Source: Onthophagus taurus (Eukaryota > Arthropoda > Insecta > Coleoptera > Scarabaeidae). Taken from it: a stretch of 64,000 nt of DNA. Where the stretch lies: positions 23,064,001 to 23,128,000 of the forward strand of contig NC_091976.1 in the NCBI RefSeq assembly GCF_036711975.1. The letters are read 5' to 3'. Position numbers and translations under genes: made by a program. The notes beneath the pieces are model-generated. The model was not told where the DNA came from and searched no databases. It was given only the letters and a program-made list of their open reading frames with translations. This document shows, piece by piece, positions 22,773-34,919 of this stretch (within the stretch, counting starts at the first letter, position 1; every line of letters begins with the position of its first letter).

Positions 22773-23973
22773 TGGAAAGATAACTGGACACCAGTATCAC
22801 AGGAGATGCAGAATTAGGAATGACGAAGCGTCATAACGAGTTATAAAGCTTTCGATAAGAAGAAGAAGACGAAGAAGCATTAAACACAATAGAATGGAAA
22901 CACAAGAACTAACTTAAAATGTAGTTACAATGCATTTACTGTAATTCTGAACAGTGCCTCAGTAAGTGAATAAACATCTTGGTGTTTCAATGAACTTGAA
23001 TCTTGTTTGATAGAGCAACGACTCTGCTTTTCTCACAATCACGTGGTTATAAAATTTAGTATTATTAATAAGTGCTATTTTCTTATATTAATGCGTTTGA
23101 ATTACATATTAACTCAAATTATTACTAACATAACACAAACTGTAAGTCAAATATTATTAATTGAAAATTGAAATGAGGATTTCAATGTAAATAAAAACAC
23201 GGTTAATATTATAAAACTCGAAAGTTACACGAACTTACAAGGATTGCTTTAACGAAAATTATACAATTTCAAATCAATATGCAAAGAAATACCTTATAGG
23301 ATTAGATAGATTGTTAGTGGTGTTTTATAACTGCGAAGTTTTTTTTGTACGCAGAGAAAATTGCGCGGATATTCCATTTATAGATGAAAGAATAACAAGG
23401 GTTACCACAATTACATTCCAAAAAGAGTAGGTACATGAGCTACATATATGGATAGATATTTATTACCGTTGTCAACCAATATCGCGTTTAAACTAAGTTT
23501 AGAAGAATCAATGAAAGTACTATTCATGTGGAACATGTTTGTATTTTAATACAGGAAGAAATTGTTGACATCTAAGTAGTATATAAAACTCCATTCTTGA
23601 AGAAAACAGTTAATTACGTTATGGTTATGATTGTATGGAAAAGATTTCTTTTAATCTGTGTACTCAAAGCTGTGAATACGATTTTGAAAGATTTAAGTCA
23701 TCAACTTCACCCTGTAAAATTTGATGTGGGTTGCTGAACATCCTAATAAGGATTTTATTCCATATTATCCCCCATATTATGAACTTAAGTGTCAATCAAC
23801 CCACTTTAAGTTGTTCTTCTTTTTCCAAAATCTTAAGAGGATTTAATATAAGAACTTTAACATTATATGTTAGACAACTTAACGCTGATAGTATTTCTGA
23901 ATACTTGAGAGTATATTTAGATATTTAGACATAATCTTTTTGTTTAAGTACGAAGGCTTTCACGGCCGGTGTT
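22773..23973. other. AT-rich non-coding stretch
   Basis: No gene recognised. GAAGAAGAAGACGAAGAAG near 22857 is a simple repeat. Confidence 0.4.
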
Positions 23974-24113
23974 AATTAAACTAAAACTAGAACTAACACT
24001 ACCACTTCGAAAGAGTTCGAACTTGTATCTGAAGAGAGTTTAAATAGAGATTTCATAATTGTAGGTCTAGTGTTAGTTCTAGGGCTTGTGTTAGTTCTAG
24101 TTTTAGTTTAAAT
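23974..24113. mobile_element. Short inverted-repeat (MITE-like) element
   Basis: The left arm 23974-24000 (TAAACTAAAACTAGAACTAAC core) and right arm about 24087-24113 are complements over about 26 bp with one mismatch. A third copy of the core TGTTAGTTCTAG lies at 24071. A related TCTAGTGTTACTTCTAG string follows the LINE relic near 59910. The unit TTAGTTCTAGTG may be a LINE-associated or MITE terminal repeat. No target duplication was read. Confidence 0.55.
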
Positions 24114-24269
24114 CTTTTTGTTCTCTCCAGATCATTTCTAATCCGAACGATCCGTACATTTTACGGTTTGCTCATTGATTTAATGGCGGAATTATTTATG
24201 CATTTTCTGGGCATTATATTCAAATATAAGTACACCATTATTATTATTATTACTACCGGGCTGAGGAGA

Positions 24270-24720
24270 GCGGCCCCTCTGGTCACCGCGACTTATAAGA
24301 TCTATTGTAACTTTAGCCCTGCAAAAGTTTAGGGCAAATGTAGGTCCTTGATGAACCTTAGTATCTTAGGCAGCATTCACACAGTATATGCTCAGCAGTC
24401 TCTGACTCGTCGTTGCAAAGTCGACAAGTTTTACTATCAGCTTGTCTAAAATGGAAGAGATGGTATTTTAGGAGCATATGGCCGGTCAGGAAGCCTAAGA
24501 GCGAGCTTAGATCCCCTTTGTTGAGGTATAAAATCTCTATGGTTTTGTTTTGCGACGAAGTTATCATACTCTTCGTCTGTCTGTGACCTGGAAGTTCTTT
24601 CCAGCGCAGCGTAACACTACCTATGAGGTGTCCCCACTTTGATTACCTGTTTTAAGTAGCTTTTTTGTAGTCCACAGCCGGGTTGGGGTACAATAAAGGC
24701 CGTTAAGTACACCATACATA
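24270..24720 (-). pseudogene. LINE 3' end with zinc-knuckle-like tail
   Basis: The minus strand reads LNKGDLSSLLGFLTGHMLLK, then YHLFHFRQADSKTCRLCNDE and AEHILCEC. This is the conserved C-terminus of Jockey/R1-like LINEs, with its C-x2-C...H-x4-C zinc motif. Flanking text is shared with 17520-17780, so at least two copies of the family are present. 5' regions are missing. Confidence 0.65.
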
Positions 24721-24899
24721 ATGCTCTCTATTGTACTGCAAATTGCATTGACAATTGGAACAAACTGCAGTATAAATATTTTCTTATGTAATGCATATGT
24801 TATACTCTTGGCGAGATGATGATATTTGAGAATAAATGTTCATATTATCAGAAATGAATAAATTTCGAAATGAAACACGTAGGTTCGTTTTTCCTGTTT

Positions 24900-25175
24900 T
24901 CTATGGTTGCTACAATCTCCCATCGTGTTCGCTTTCTAAATAATTCCGATGCCACTCTTCTGGATGTAATTTTAATTTTTGCTATTACTTTTACGTATTA
25001 CTACACCCTTCAGTCCACTGGGGATCCCCTTCGGTTTTCAATCTTCATATCAGATCCATAACATCACATTGTAAAGGAAAGGTAGAATCAGAGAGAGTTT
25101 CTTAATTCATGGTGATTTCCCCTCCGCTGTTTGCCAACACTTTTCTTATTCTGGAACATTCTTTTTTAGATTTCT
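24900..25175. repeat. Dispersed repeat A, copy 2
   Basis: Matches 22621-22772. Between the shared halves lies about 125 bp including GGGGATCCCCTTCGGTTTTC, which resembles a decayed LINE RT block (GIP.G...FSIFISD). This supports a LINE origin. Confidence 0.65.
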
Positions 25176-25439
25176 ACAAAGCGTTGTTACATCCGTTGCT
25201 TGTTTTTGACTAATGATACGTGAATGATTGTGTATGACTTAAAGGACCAATTTCTTCCCTAACAGTCTTTTATCTGCTACACTCTATGATGGTATACACA
25301 GCGCTATTGAGAAAGATTTCTCTAAGACGTATTCATTTGACCCATCTTGAATATACTTTCGAAAATGTTAGTACTCCGTGAGGAATTGCATTACGTAATG
25401 GCTTATTTCCAGTATTTTGGAGTGTACCAACGGGAAATA

Positions 25440-25935
25440 TACATGATCAGTCTTGACGTTCACCTACTTTAGCTTTCACCATCCCACATCAACTGCCATA
25501 AATGTAATGTGTATGTTCTAACCCATTTGCAACCGCACCGCTACGACCGATACGTCGGCTGCCATGAACAACATGGATCCAGACACTGATCACTGGCCAA
25601 CCTAAGGTGTTGACAGAAAGAGATGCTTCCTAGATATTTAATGGTTTTCCTTTTGGTGATCTCCGTTTCACCTCCAATGGGAGCCGATCCTAGTTTACAG
25701 TGATTTTTTCTACGACGTTAAGCTCGAGGACCAGGGTGGATTTTGGTCCTTGCAGAGTGTCATTGATAAGTACACAGTTCGAAAGATATGATCCACATTA
25801 CATAATACGAAATTGCAAAATTCTGATTTTAGAAGCAAAATTTCTTATTTAAGCGAGCAGAATTGAAGGCGTTTCTAATATCCAATGTAATGTCATACGA
25901 TCGACATGGAATGGTGATTTATGAGCCACGCATAA
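25440..25935 (-). pseudogene. R1-like LINE RT fragment
   Basis: The minus strand reads YDITLDIRNAFNSARLNKKF near 25890 (RT motif A with its Asp). After decay it reads KLGSAPIGGETEITKRKTIK and YLGSISFCQHLRLASDQ near 25700-25600 (the YLG thumb block). The catalytic YADD region between them is lost. Several stops are present. The extension toward 26208 is uncertain. Confidence 0.6.
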
Positions 25936-27006
25936 TATCATTGATTTTCCCTGACGGAACATATGTTAGCAAGTTAGATGCTGTAAGTTAGTCTACTTCA
26001 TATATATTTTCCGCATCTTCCAGTAAGCATAGGAGGCTACTTGTTGATGGACTTGAGGTATCGCCCGTTTTGTTTTGCGGATGAACCTTCCACTCCTCGT
26101 AGAATAACCGTAATATTTCCGAGCATGAAATGATGTTTGTTTTGCGGGCCTAAAATGCCATTTGGGTTGGAGGCTTGTTGTTCTGCATGGATCAAGGAAC
26201 ATATACAAAACACAATGCTGGTGATAGCAACTTGGTCTTTTTTAAGGTTTTGTTGCTGGGTTCCAAAAAATTGAATGAAACATCTATATAGGACCTCAAA
26301 ACAAAATTTCTTTTGCTCAATAAGTAATTGGGCGAAACTGGAAAGAGTACATAAGAAAATACGTATTCCATAATATGTTCAACGACAAAGTAAATTATAC
26401 ACTAACTCAATAATGCTGCGTTTTTACATTCTATATACATAAATTTTTAGCTGGGGAAATACCAGTTATTAATTTCTGTTCTCTTTTTGTCAGAGATGCT
26501 GGTACCAGTTGCTTCAAACCCTGAAAACTCTCTGAACTCATTACGAAACTCGTGTCAAACCTTTTCAAATTAATTCCTATCCATTTGTATCGCGTCGTAA
26601 AGAATCTCATAAAAATTGTTGTTTTGTATACCAAATCTTATCTTTAATTGAAAGCCTAAAAGAAATCAATCAATTTCTTATTCATTAATGAGATCTTTAT
26701 TGCTGATATAAATGATTATAATTATAAAACACCATGTATATCAGTCATATTCTCTAGAAATAGTTCATTTATTCCGCAATAGGAATTATGATGTATAGAA
26801 ATGCAAAGAAAAAAAATGAAAAAATTTCAGTGTCAACTGGTATCAATCAATATGTAATATTTAAGTAGAGGCGGCATAAAAATGTGTTTTATGTTTTATG
26901 CTAATTGTTATTCTTTATAACTTTTTATTGTTATAGAATGAGAAATAATGTTAATAAACGATAGTTTCTGTTTTTGCTGACTTACCACCAAGGTGATTAT
27001 TCATTA
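25936..27006. other. Non-coding, downstream of the sulfatase-like gene
   Basis: No gene supported. A 67-codon open stretch on the minus strand at 26431-26634 lacks recognisable homology. The sulfatase 3' UTR should lie within about 26900-27273. Confidence 0.35.
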
Positions 27007-27273
27007 AAAGTAATTATTTTGTTACTTTTCCTTTATGAATTGTAATAAATAAATATGTAAAATTTTATAAACTAAGATTTTGGATTTAAAGTAGATCTTG
27101 TGGTTCCATCTAGAGTTATTTATAAAAATTAGCAACTACAGAAAACTGTAAATCATTCTTTCTTATATCAAATAGCTTGACACAATTAAAGGAAACTACA
27201 ATATCATTCAATTAATGCGTTTATAAACTAAAAAATGATACATAATACAAACATAATATTTAAAACATAATTT

Positions 27274-30200
27274 TTAAGCGGTACATAAAGCATCAACGCA
27301 TTCTTTCCAAGGATTCCAAGCATATTGGAATTTCTTTGGGTCGCTCTCCTCAATATTGGGTATCATTTCAAATTGTTCTATCAACCCCTCTCTGTACTCA
27401 ACAATTTTCCTTTTCATTTGTCTCACCAAACTTGGAAGCATATTTATCATGTTGTCTTGTTCGCAAGGATCTTTAGCTAAATTAAATAAACAAATTCCTC
27501 CATCTGATAGATCGCAAGGGTGTTTTCCATCGCTTCCTTCGCATTTAATTGTAGCCAGATTCCTTAATGATTCATATTCGAATTCGTTTGTGGGTTGATA
27601 GCTTAATTTCGTTATCGTTTGACCAACCAAGCTATTAAAAACTGCGGAGCTGTTGTAAGAAATCGGTTGAAGGTTTTCTTCGCCAGATTCCCCGAAATAA
27701 TCATCGTAAGAACCGTTGAGGGTCGAGCCAACAATTAATTTAAACGAGGAAAGGATCAAAGCGGCGTTCCTGTTTTTCTCATCAATATTTATGAGAGTGC
27801 TTCGACGTGTTGTATCGAAATTGTAATTTAAGCTCGACCATAAATCAACACCATCGATATCTAAATCGAAGAGGTTGACCTCGCTGTTTGCTGCAGATAA
27901 TATCGTTGGCAACCTAAAAAAAGATTTAACAAATTTTAAAAACAACTTATTTGTTATAAAAAAATTTTCTTACCAATCCGTTACATGAATTAAATCAGTA
28001 CTAACTCTTCCACGTTGTAGGAATAACTGGCTTGAAATAAACGCCACGCTTCGAACTCCACCCTCCCATAAAGACCCTTTTATCCCTTTAAAAGGATAAT
28101 TTGAGCCAAAATTTCTATTTCCAATTTCACCAACGCTTGCAGCTCCCCCATCGGAAATAAACAAAATTACGGTGTTATCAAAAATTCCTTTTTGTTCTAA
28201 AGATGAAACGATAGCTCCTACACTATCATCAATTTTCGAAACCATCCCTGCATAAGTTCTTCTCCCCGAATCAATGATGTGCCCAAATTTATCGATACTT
28301 TCTTGTGGTGCTTCCAATGATTTCGAAGGATTCGCTGCGTGAGCTGCTAAATGAGAAATTACCATAAATAGAGGTCTTGCGACGTCGTGTTGTTGGATTG
28401 TATCGGTTGCGTATGTTGTAAAAATGTCGGTTGCGTATTGACCGGAAAGATCCCAAGCTGGTTGGGTGTCTCTTCTTAAATCAAAACCCGTGTATTCTTT
28501 TCCGTTAACCTAATCATAAAAAAATTTAATTAAGTTGGGTGTCTTAATAAAAATATAAATTCTTACAGTTACTGTAGTTAAATAATCATAATAACTTGTC
28601 CATCCATTAAAAAATCCAAAATGATGATCAAAACCGCGATGGGTTGGAGTATCATTCCATCGGCTTTGACCTAAATTCCATTTTCCAACGAAATGAGTTG
28701 CGTAACCGATATCTTTGAGATATTCTGGGAGGATTTTTCCGTCTGGCAAACCAACGGGGACGCCGGGTTTTATTGATTCACCTTGCATTCCTGAATATTA
28801 ATTAAGCAATTAAATAATTTCTTGTAATAATAAAATTTTTAATTACCTAATTTGATGGGGTATTTTCCAGTTAATAAAGCAGCTCTTGTTGCTGAACCAG
28901 AAGGTTGCACGTAATGGCTGTTTAATATTATTCCGTTGTATGCAAGGCAATCGATGTTGGGGGTCATTATTTGACTACTTCCGTGATAACTAACATCATT
29001 CCAACCCTAAAGATAAAGAATCGAAATAAAAAATTAATTTTAGATGCAATGATTCTCGTCAATTTTGCCCTTAAAGCAGTTGTCTGACTTTTTGTGTTAA
29101 GGTGCATGATGTTTTGGGGTTCTATATAGATATCAAAATAAACCAAAACCAAACAAGCATTTCAAAAACCCTTGGTGTCCCAAAAACTTGGAAAGCTTCA
29201 AGGCAAAAGCTAATGAAGAAATCGCCAAAATTAACTCAAGCATAAACACAAATGAGACCACTGACTCGCAGTGGATCAAAACAAATAAGGGGCTAACTGA
29301 TGCTGCATTATAAGAAGGACACAAGGTGACGAAACAAAGGATATTCCAGGAAACTTGGGACAAGGTGGAACGGAGGAAGTAACTAAAAATTAGGGGTTTG
29401 CGAGATAACGACAAAAAAATGAAACACGCAGCACTATGTAAAGAGATCAAAAAGGACTGCAGGAAAGATAAGACCACCACACACACACAAAAACGAAACT
29501 GGTGTATGTTCATGAAACTTAGACAGACGCGCAGCATATAACCCTAGAATAATACACTATTGTCTGACAAATCTCAGGTCAAGGAACGCTGGAATAGTTA
29601 CTGCAAGCAATTAATGTCAACAGATAGTAACCGAGATAACCAACAACAAAGAATAGAAAACACAGAAAGGAGTCCTCAGTTATGAGAGACGAAGTAAGTC
29701 CTACACTCAGAAACGTCGTGACCGAAATGATAACACCACTAGAAAATCCGAGAATAAATGTTGTGCACACAATATGCCAAATAATTTGGGATCTGAGGAC
29801 TGCACTAAATCGATATATGTCTCACTCCACAAAAAAGGTTCCAGAGAGGTTCAAATAATAGCAAAACGCCTAATGCCCTACATATTGTCACATTTTATGT
29901 CAAATCATAGAAAAGGTCAGAGAATTTAACATAGGGAGCACACAAAGGCCTTTGATTGCATTCACTGGCACATAATGAATGAAATGCGCTTACCAAAATA
30001 CCTCATAACCATCATCAAGAGTCTGTACAGCATACGTAAAAATTGAGAGCAAGGATTATAGGTGGAAAAACGAATCAGACAAGGGTATAGTAACTTGCAT
30101 AAAGTAGCATGGAAATTTTTCTACATATCTCTGCATTGCCTCCTTATCATGTTTCTATTAAGTCAAATATATACAGAATATCAAGTCTGTATATCAAGAC

Positions 30201-33200
30201 TACATCTTAACTCTGCAAAATCGATGCCCTGAAGATATTGTGCTGACGTAGAATGCTAAAAATTTCGTGGACACAAAGGTAAATTAACGATACTACAACA
30301 ATTGATACCAAAACAAAGATTGCGAGAAAGTTGTTGAAAACATTGCAACATTTTTTTCAACTCATGGAAGCACGATTCTCGCATATGAGATTCCGAGTGA
30401 GTTGAGATGAGTAGCATAGTGCCAAACGATCAAAACTCCTGTGTTACAGATTTCCGTTAAATAGAATCCCAGTTTTAACAAAAAGACTTTGTATCGACGC
30501 ATTTACAAAACACCAATGCCTTCTTAGAGATTCGCATACAAACATACATTCTAGGTACTTCTGTGATAAAGAACGGTTTTGCCAAAACGACTTATTGCTG
30601 TATGGTAGACCATCCCCAACGACTAAAATGATCTTTTGGCATCGATTGAAACGTAGAATAGAACGAAATGTTTCTTGCATTGTTACAGCATAGAAAGTGG
30701 TAATTATCTTTTGATCAAATTTTCTGGGTAATTATTGCCTGGAAATATATACCGGCTGAGTAAATTAAGAATATCGCGGTGACCTATTCTGGTCTTTAAA
30801 ACAGGGAATAACACTAGCATGAAAATATCCATCATCTATTGTTAATGGTTTACTTGACCCATTTTCAAAGAAAAGTGTTGATAAATTACACAGATCTGCA
30901 AGGTTTTGTTGTCGGTTAGCTGAGAGTTATTTTCGAAGTAATTTTCTGTGTAGAATCATAATCCGAGCTCAGAATTGGACCATCACGGTAGGATTTTAAA
31001 ATATCTGAGGTTGTGTACAAGAAAAATGGCTTTTCGGCTACCTTTGAATGTATGCATAATATATTTTTGCTCTATTTTATCTATTACATCATTCATTACT
31101 ATCCTTGCCTTTCAAAATACGCTATTGAACGGTGCTGTATTATTTTTCCTTCATAAGTTATGACACTTGAAGTTGAACACTGAACGCAGTATTGTTTATT
31201 GTAATGATGTCAGTGCCCTCGTGCAAAAATGTGGACTGTTATAATATGATCCTGCCAATTGGAGAGGTTGTTTATTGATTCCTCTAAGAGAAGTTTGAAA
31301 GCAGTTTTGCTACATAACTCCAATAAATACGTTTCCTTGCCTATTGCTGATTATATACTATCGCCGTATACTCAAAAGAATCATACGACAATGTTAAAAC
31401 TGTTCTTGAAGGTATTAAATATAAACAGCACAAATGGAATATAGTATATGGAAACTTGAAAATTACTGGCGTGCTTCTTGAACAACAGTTGGATTTTACA
31501 AAATACCTATGTTTTATATGTTTATGGGATAGCAGAAATAGAGAACAGCACTATGTTAAAAAGAATTGACCTATTCGTACTTGCCTCGAAGCAGGAGACC
31601 CAAATGTTCTTAAAGATCCATTAATTAATGCAAAAAAGATCACCCACTTTATATCAAATTAGAAATCATGAAGCAGTTCGTAAAGGCCCTTAATAAAAAT
31701 TTTAAGTACCTTGTAGAATATCCCAACTTGAGTGATGCCAAAATAAAAGAAGGAATATTCATTGGGCCACAGATTCGAGAATTGATGAAAACTACTGATT
31801 TTGAAAATGTGATGATTTCGGATAAAAGAGATGCCTGGACTAGCTTCAAAGAAGTTGTCAGTGGTTTCTTAGACAATAATAAACCTGCTAATTATAAGGT
31901 GCTAGTAGCTGTATTGCTAAAAAACTTCAGAAAATTATGCGAGGTGATGGTAGCGAGTTAGTGAACAAGGAAAGCGTTTTTCACATTTATGCTAGCCAAC
32001 TATTGCTGGTCACTTCAACGTGATGAGCAACATGCTCAACATAAGTATCGATCTGGCATAAGATCTATGGAACACAAGCAAAAGATATTTCATAAAAATT
32101 AACAATACAAAGTTCAGACTGCCGTGTCCCCCTCATTTGACAGTACTGATCCATATGCTGGGTTCCAATTCATTTAAAAGTTATGATCATTTAAAAATGA
32201 TCATAACTAATAATGAAAGCTGTGATGATGTAGCCAAAAAGCCAATTGTTGTACATAACCTCAAATATCTCAAAATCCTGACATGATGGTCCAATTCTGA
32301 ACTCAAATTCTGATTCCATGCAGAAAATTACTTCGGAATTGATCGTCAACAACAATCGAAATCCCTTTTTTTGCAGATCTGTGTCATGAATGTATTTGTT
32401 TGTCATAAAATCATCGATCTAAAAACGAAAGCTTCAGCGCTGAAAATGATTTTATCCATAAAATAGACATTCACTTCTTGTTGTTTAACGCTCCAATTAT
32501 GGAAATCTTTTCGCTGGGCATGGTCTATTGTCAGAATATGCAATTCTTATTACAATCAAATATTCATAATTTAGACAGAAATAATACAATGTTGCACGTT
32601 ATTGTTAAATTTAATGTTGAATCTTGATCAATTTTATGTTTAATTGTATGGTTTTGAAAAATTTAATCTATACTTATAACTATTTCTATTAACTTCTATT
32701 AAAAGTATCAGATAACTTTACAAAGTTATCAAAATCTCCTTAAATTTCAAAATAATCTTATCATTCAAAGCTTACAAAGAAATCGTAATTTAAGATTTAA
32801 ATTTCTTTGAAATTCAATAATCGTTTTAGAAAAAAATTCCATCATGTAAAATACACGCGATTGACTCATAATAAGAATGACTTGCTTACAAACAATTAAA
32901 TTATTATTTTTTTTCTCAAGATAATTTCAACTCAGATTGAGGATTTAAATTTAAACTAATGGGATTTCCATGAATATATCGGTCAGATTAGGTAATCATT
33001 AAATAACCGTGAAGAAGATTCGATCATAAATTTCGTTAATTGATTAGAAAATCTTTTCCTCTTGGTGTAATTCTCAGATACAATACGCTGATAACAAGAT
33101 GTAACAATAGGTTCTTATGGTAATTTTGAATACATGTTTTTTAAGCTTGAAGGAGAAAAATGTTAAGTTAAGATTGCAAAAGATAAACTTACAAGATCAT

Positions 33201-33309
33201 CGGCGATAATGATAATTATATGTGGTTCTCCAGCACATTTCACTTCTTTAATTACACAAATCGCGGTAATCAATAAAAAATTGTAACATAAAGCAGTCAT
33301 TTTTGCCAT
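27274..33309 (-). CDS. Arylsulfatase-B-like protein, catalytically inactive by sequence
   Basis: Five exons read by eye: 33309-33193, 29006-28847, 28790-28567, 28509-27974 and 27913-27274. All have GT-AG introns with matching phases and give 558 aa with no internal stop. A signal peptide (residues 1 to about 26) leads into [20 protein letters not shown] with the metal-binding Asp pair. The family is ARSB-like: [47 protein letters not shown] and HVTDWLPT are all present. The family normally hydrolyses sulfate esters in lysosomes or secretions using a formylglycine made from Cys in C-x-P-S-R. Here that site reads [14 protein letters not shown], with Gly76 for Cys and Ala78 for Pro. KWHLG is KWNLG (Asn131 for His), and the TDNGG loop is SDGGA (Gly288 for Asn). 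Lys129, His224, Asp287 and Lys311 remain. I infer a secreted pseudosulfatase kept for binding rather than catalysis. It is less likely to be a young pseudogene, since the frame and splice sites are intact. Confidence 0.93.
29040..30265 (+). pseudogene. RTE-like LINE relic inside sulfatase intron 1
   Basis: Plus strand, antisense to the host gene and heavily frameshifted. [26 protein letters not shown] and [20 protein letters not shown] resemble the basic spacer between endonuclease and [18 protein letters not shown], then [11 protein letters not shown] and LHKKGSREV follow. [20 protein letters not shown] (RT motif A) and LCKIDALK (C-terminus) come last. The YADD region is missing and stops are numerous. 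Confidence 0.7.
30888..32384 (+). mobile_element. Unclassified long-TIR DNA transposon with decayed ORF
   Basis: Its ends are inverted repeats: left ACACAGATCTGCAAGG..., right the complement of ACACAGATCTGCAAAAAA. Both sides continue with TTTTCGAAGTAATTTTCTG-like and ATCTGAGGTT-like text for about 150 bp or more. The interior (31259-32102) encodes broken frames on the plus strand: [26 protein letters not shown], then a cysteine and aromatic stretch with stops. [32 protein letters not shown] and [14 protein letters not shown] follow, then [11 protein letters not shown] and a Lys/His-rich end with TAA. I recall such blocks from repetitive invertebrate hypothetical proteins but cannot name the superfamily. 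No canonical DDE spacing can be traced. Confidence 0.7.
32385..33192. other. Remainder of sulfatase-like intron 1, nothing seen
   Basis: AT-rich intronic sequence without recognisable features. Confidence 0.5.
33193..33309 (-). CDS. Sulfatase-like gene, exon 1 (signal peptide)
   Basis: ATG at 33309-33307 (context AAAAAATGG). Encodes [20 protein letters not shown] and on to the IIADDL strand. Donor CTT|GTAAGT after 33193, phase 0. Intron 1 is 4.2 kb and contains a LINE relic and a long-TIR transposon. An in-frame second ATG lies three codons downstream and could also serve as the start. Confidence 0.88.
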
Positions 33310-34919
33310 TTTTTAAGTCGAACCAAAAACTTTGATGGTTTAACTCAAACTAAACGTTAATGTTGAAACAGCTCGAAGCTCTGATTTCAAATTGGCTGAG
33401 TAGAAAGAAATAAAAAAGACGAATAGTGAGATGGAAGATTTTTTAGGGGGATTTTTTACTTAGTTTTTTTCTTTTTCAAATAGGATGTTTCGTGGTGGGA
33501 TCTCGCGAAAAATCTAAACAACACCGGCGAAATCGTATTGTTTTTATACGGACGACACGCTGTGTGTTTGCAACAGACTGTATATCTGGTTAATTTATCA
33601 ACACGGGCGAAACACCGCCGGTAACCTTTCTTGTTAGCGTGTCTAATAAGCTCACGTATGAATTAAAGAAGCGAAGAAAATATATGAGAAGAAAATACCT
33701 ATACTGATCTACGACCTGCACAAGGTTGAGGTGGATGAGTTCTCAAGATTCTTTAAAATCCTTCTTTTTTGTATTTTGGCAATGAATTTAAATTGAAAAT
33801 TAATTTATTTTAAATTGAAGTATGAGAAAAAGATTCTTTTAATGATGGCTAAACTGTTTAAATTTTAATTTTATTCGCCATTTGACCTCAACATCATTTA
33901 TTTTTACTGAACACACGTAAGAAGATAATAAAAAGATATTATCTTTAAATATTGAATTATGAGGTCTTTAACATTGAAAGAAGTTCAAATTTTAGATGTT
34001 CGTTTAAACACCTTGAGAAAACCGAAAAATAAAAATTTCCTAACATTAACTCAATCTATTTCTTCTATTTATCAAATTTTGATCACAAGTTTAGATGGCG
34101 TTTCTAGTCCTGAAAAGACTTGTTAAAATGAGACGTCCATCAAGCGTTATCCAGAACTGGATAACTTCCGTCAGTGATTATATAACCAATTTTGGCTAAA
34201 TTCTTTATGGTTAACATCTTAATTGCTTTTGGAAACAGTCCTGGATGACATGACAAGATTCGACTTGCCTACCTTAGAGTTTGCGATCTGCTGGGCACCA
34301 CCTTGACACGGATACAATAGTTCTAGACGAAGTCTGACCCAAAGATAAAGTCGTCTATTCATAGGATATCACGATCTTTCATATCTCGACCGTCAACGGA
34401 TTTGTGTAGTTAATTAATAAAATAATAAAATTCAGTACGGTATCTTGCTGAAAATAGAGTCTATAAATGTAGTCACAAAAATCTCTTGTGCGCTCTTCGT
34501 TCTCAAGACCACACCCAAGGCTCGATATCTAATGTTATCAAAAGTATATGTATATAATCGTTAGCTGCAGTTCATGCATCTCTGTTCAGCTATTATAACA
34601 AAAAGATTTCAAAGCTGTCATAGTCGAATTTCTTCTCCTTGATAGAGTGTGCTGCTATGGTCTTATGGAACTGCAAGACCACTAACTGAATGGAGGACTC
34701 TAACAGGCTGGAATGCAGCTGTGTCTTTGGAATGAGACACAACAATGAGACAACAATGACAATGTTTTTCGTGGTTGTATTGATACAAAAAAAGAAATAA
34801 TTACATATAAATAGTATGGATTACAGAATATGTAACTTCCGAGCTGTGAAATGCTAGTCCGAATCGGATGCTATTAGGTCTTGGGCTAGGCTGGTAGTTG
34901 GGACATTTAAGTCTTCATG
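33310..34919. other. Upstream of sulfatase-like gene; promoter presumably here
   Basis: 33340-33640 must include the 5' UTR and promoter. No TATA box is convincing. 33500-33640 is GC-richer (CACCGGCG, ACACCGCCGGTAACC). 34090-34900 looks like decayed LINE 3' sequence continuing from the next element, without clear motifs. Confidence 0.35.

Noticed and set aside
29133..29770. Hydrophobic minus-strand ORFs as a membrane protein
   Set aside because: They are the antisense of LINE spacer and RT text readable on the plus strand.
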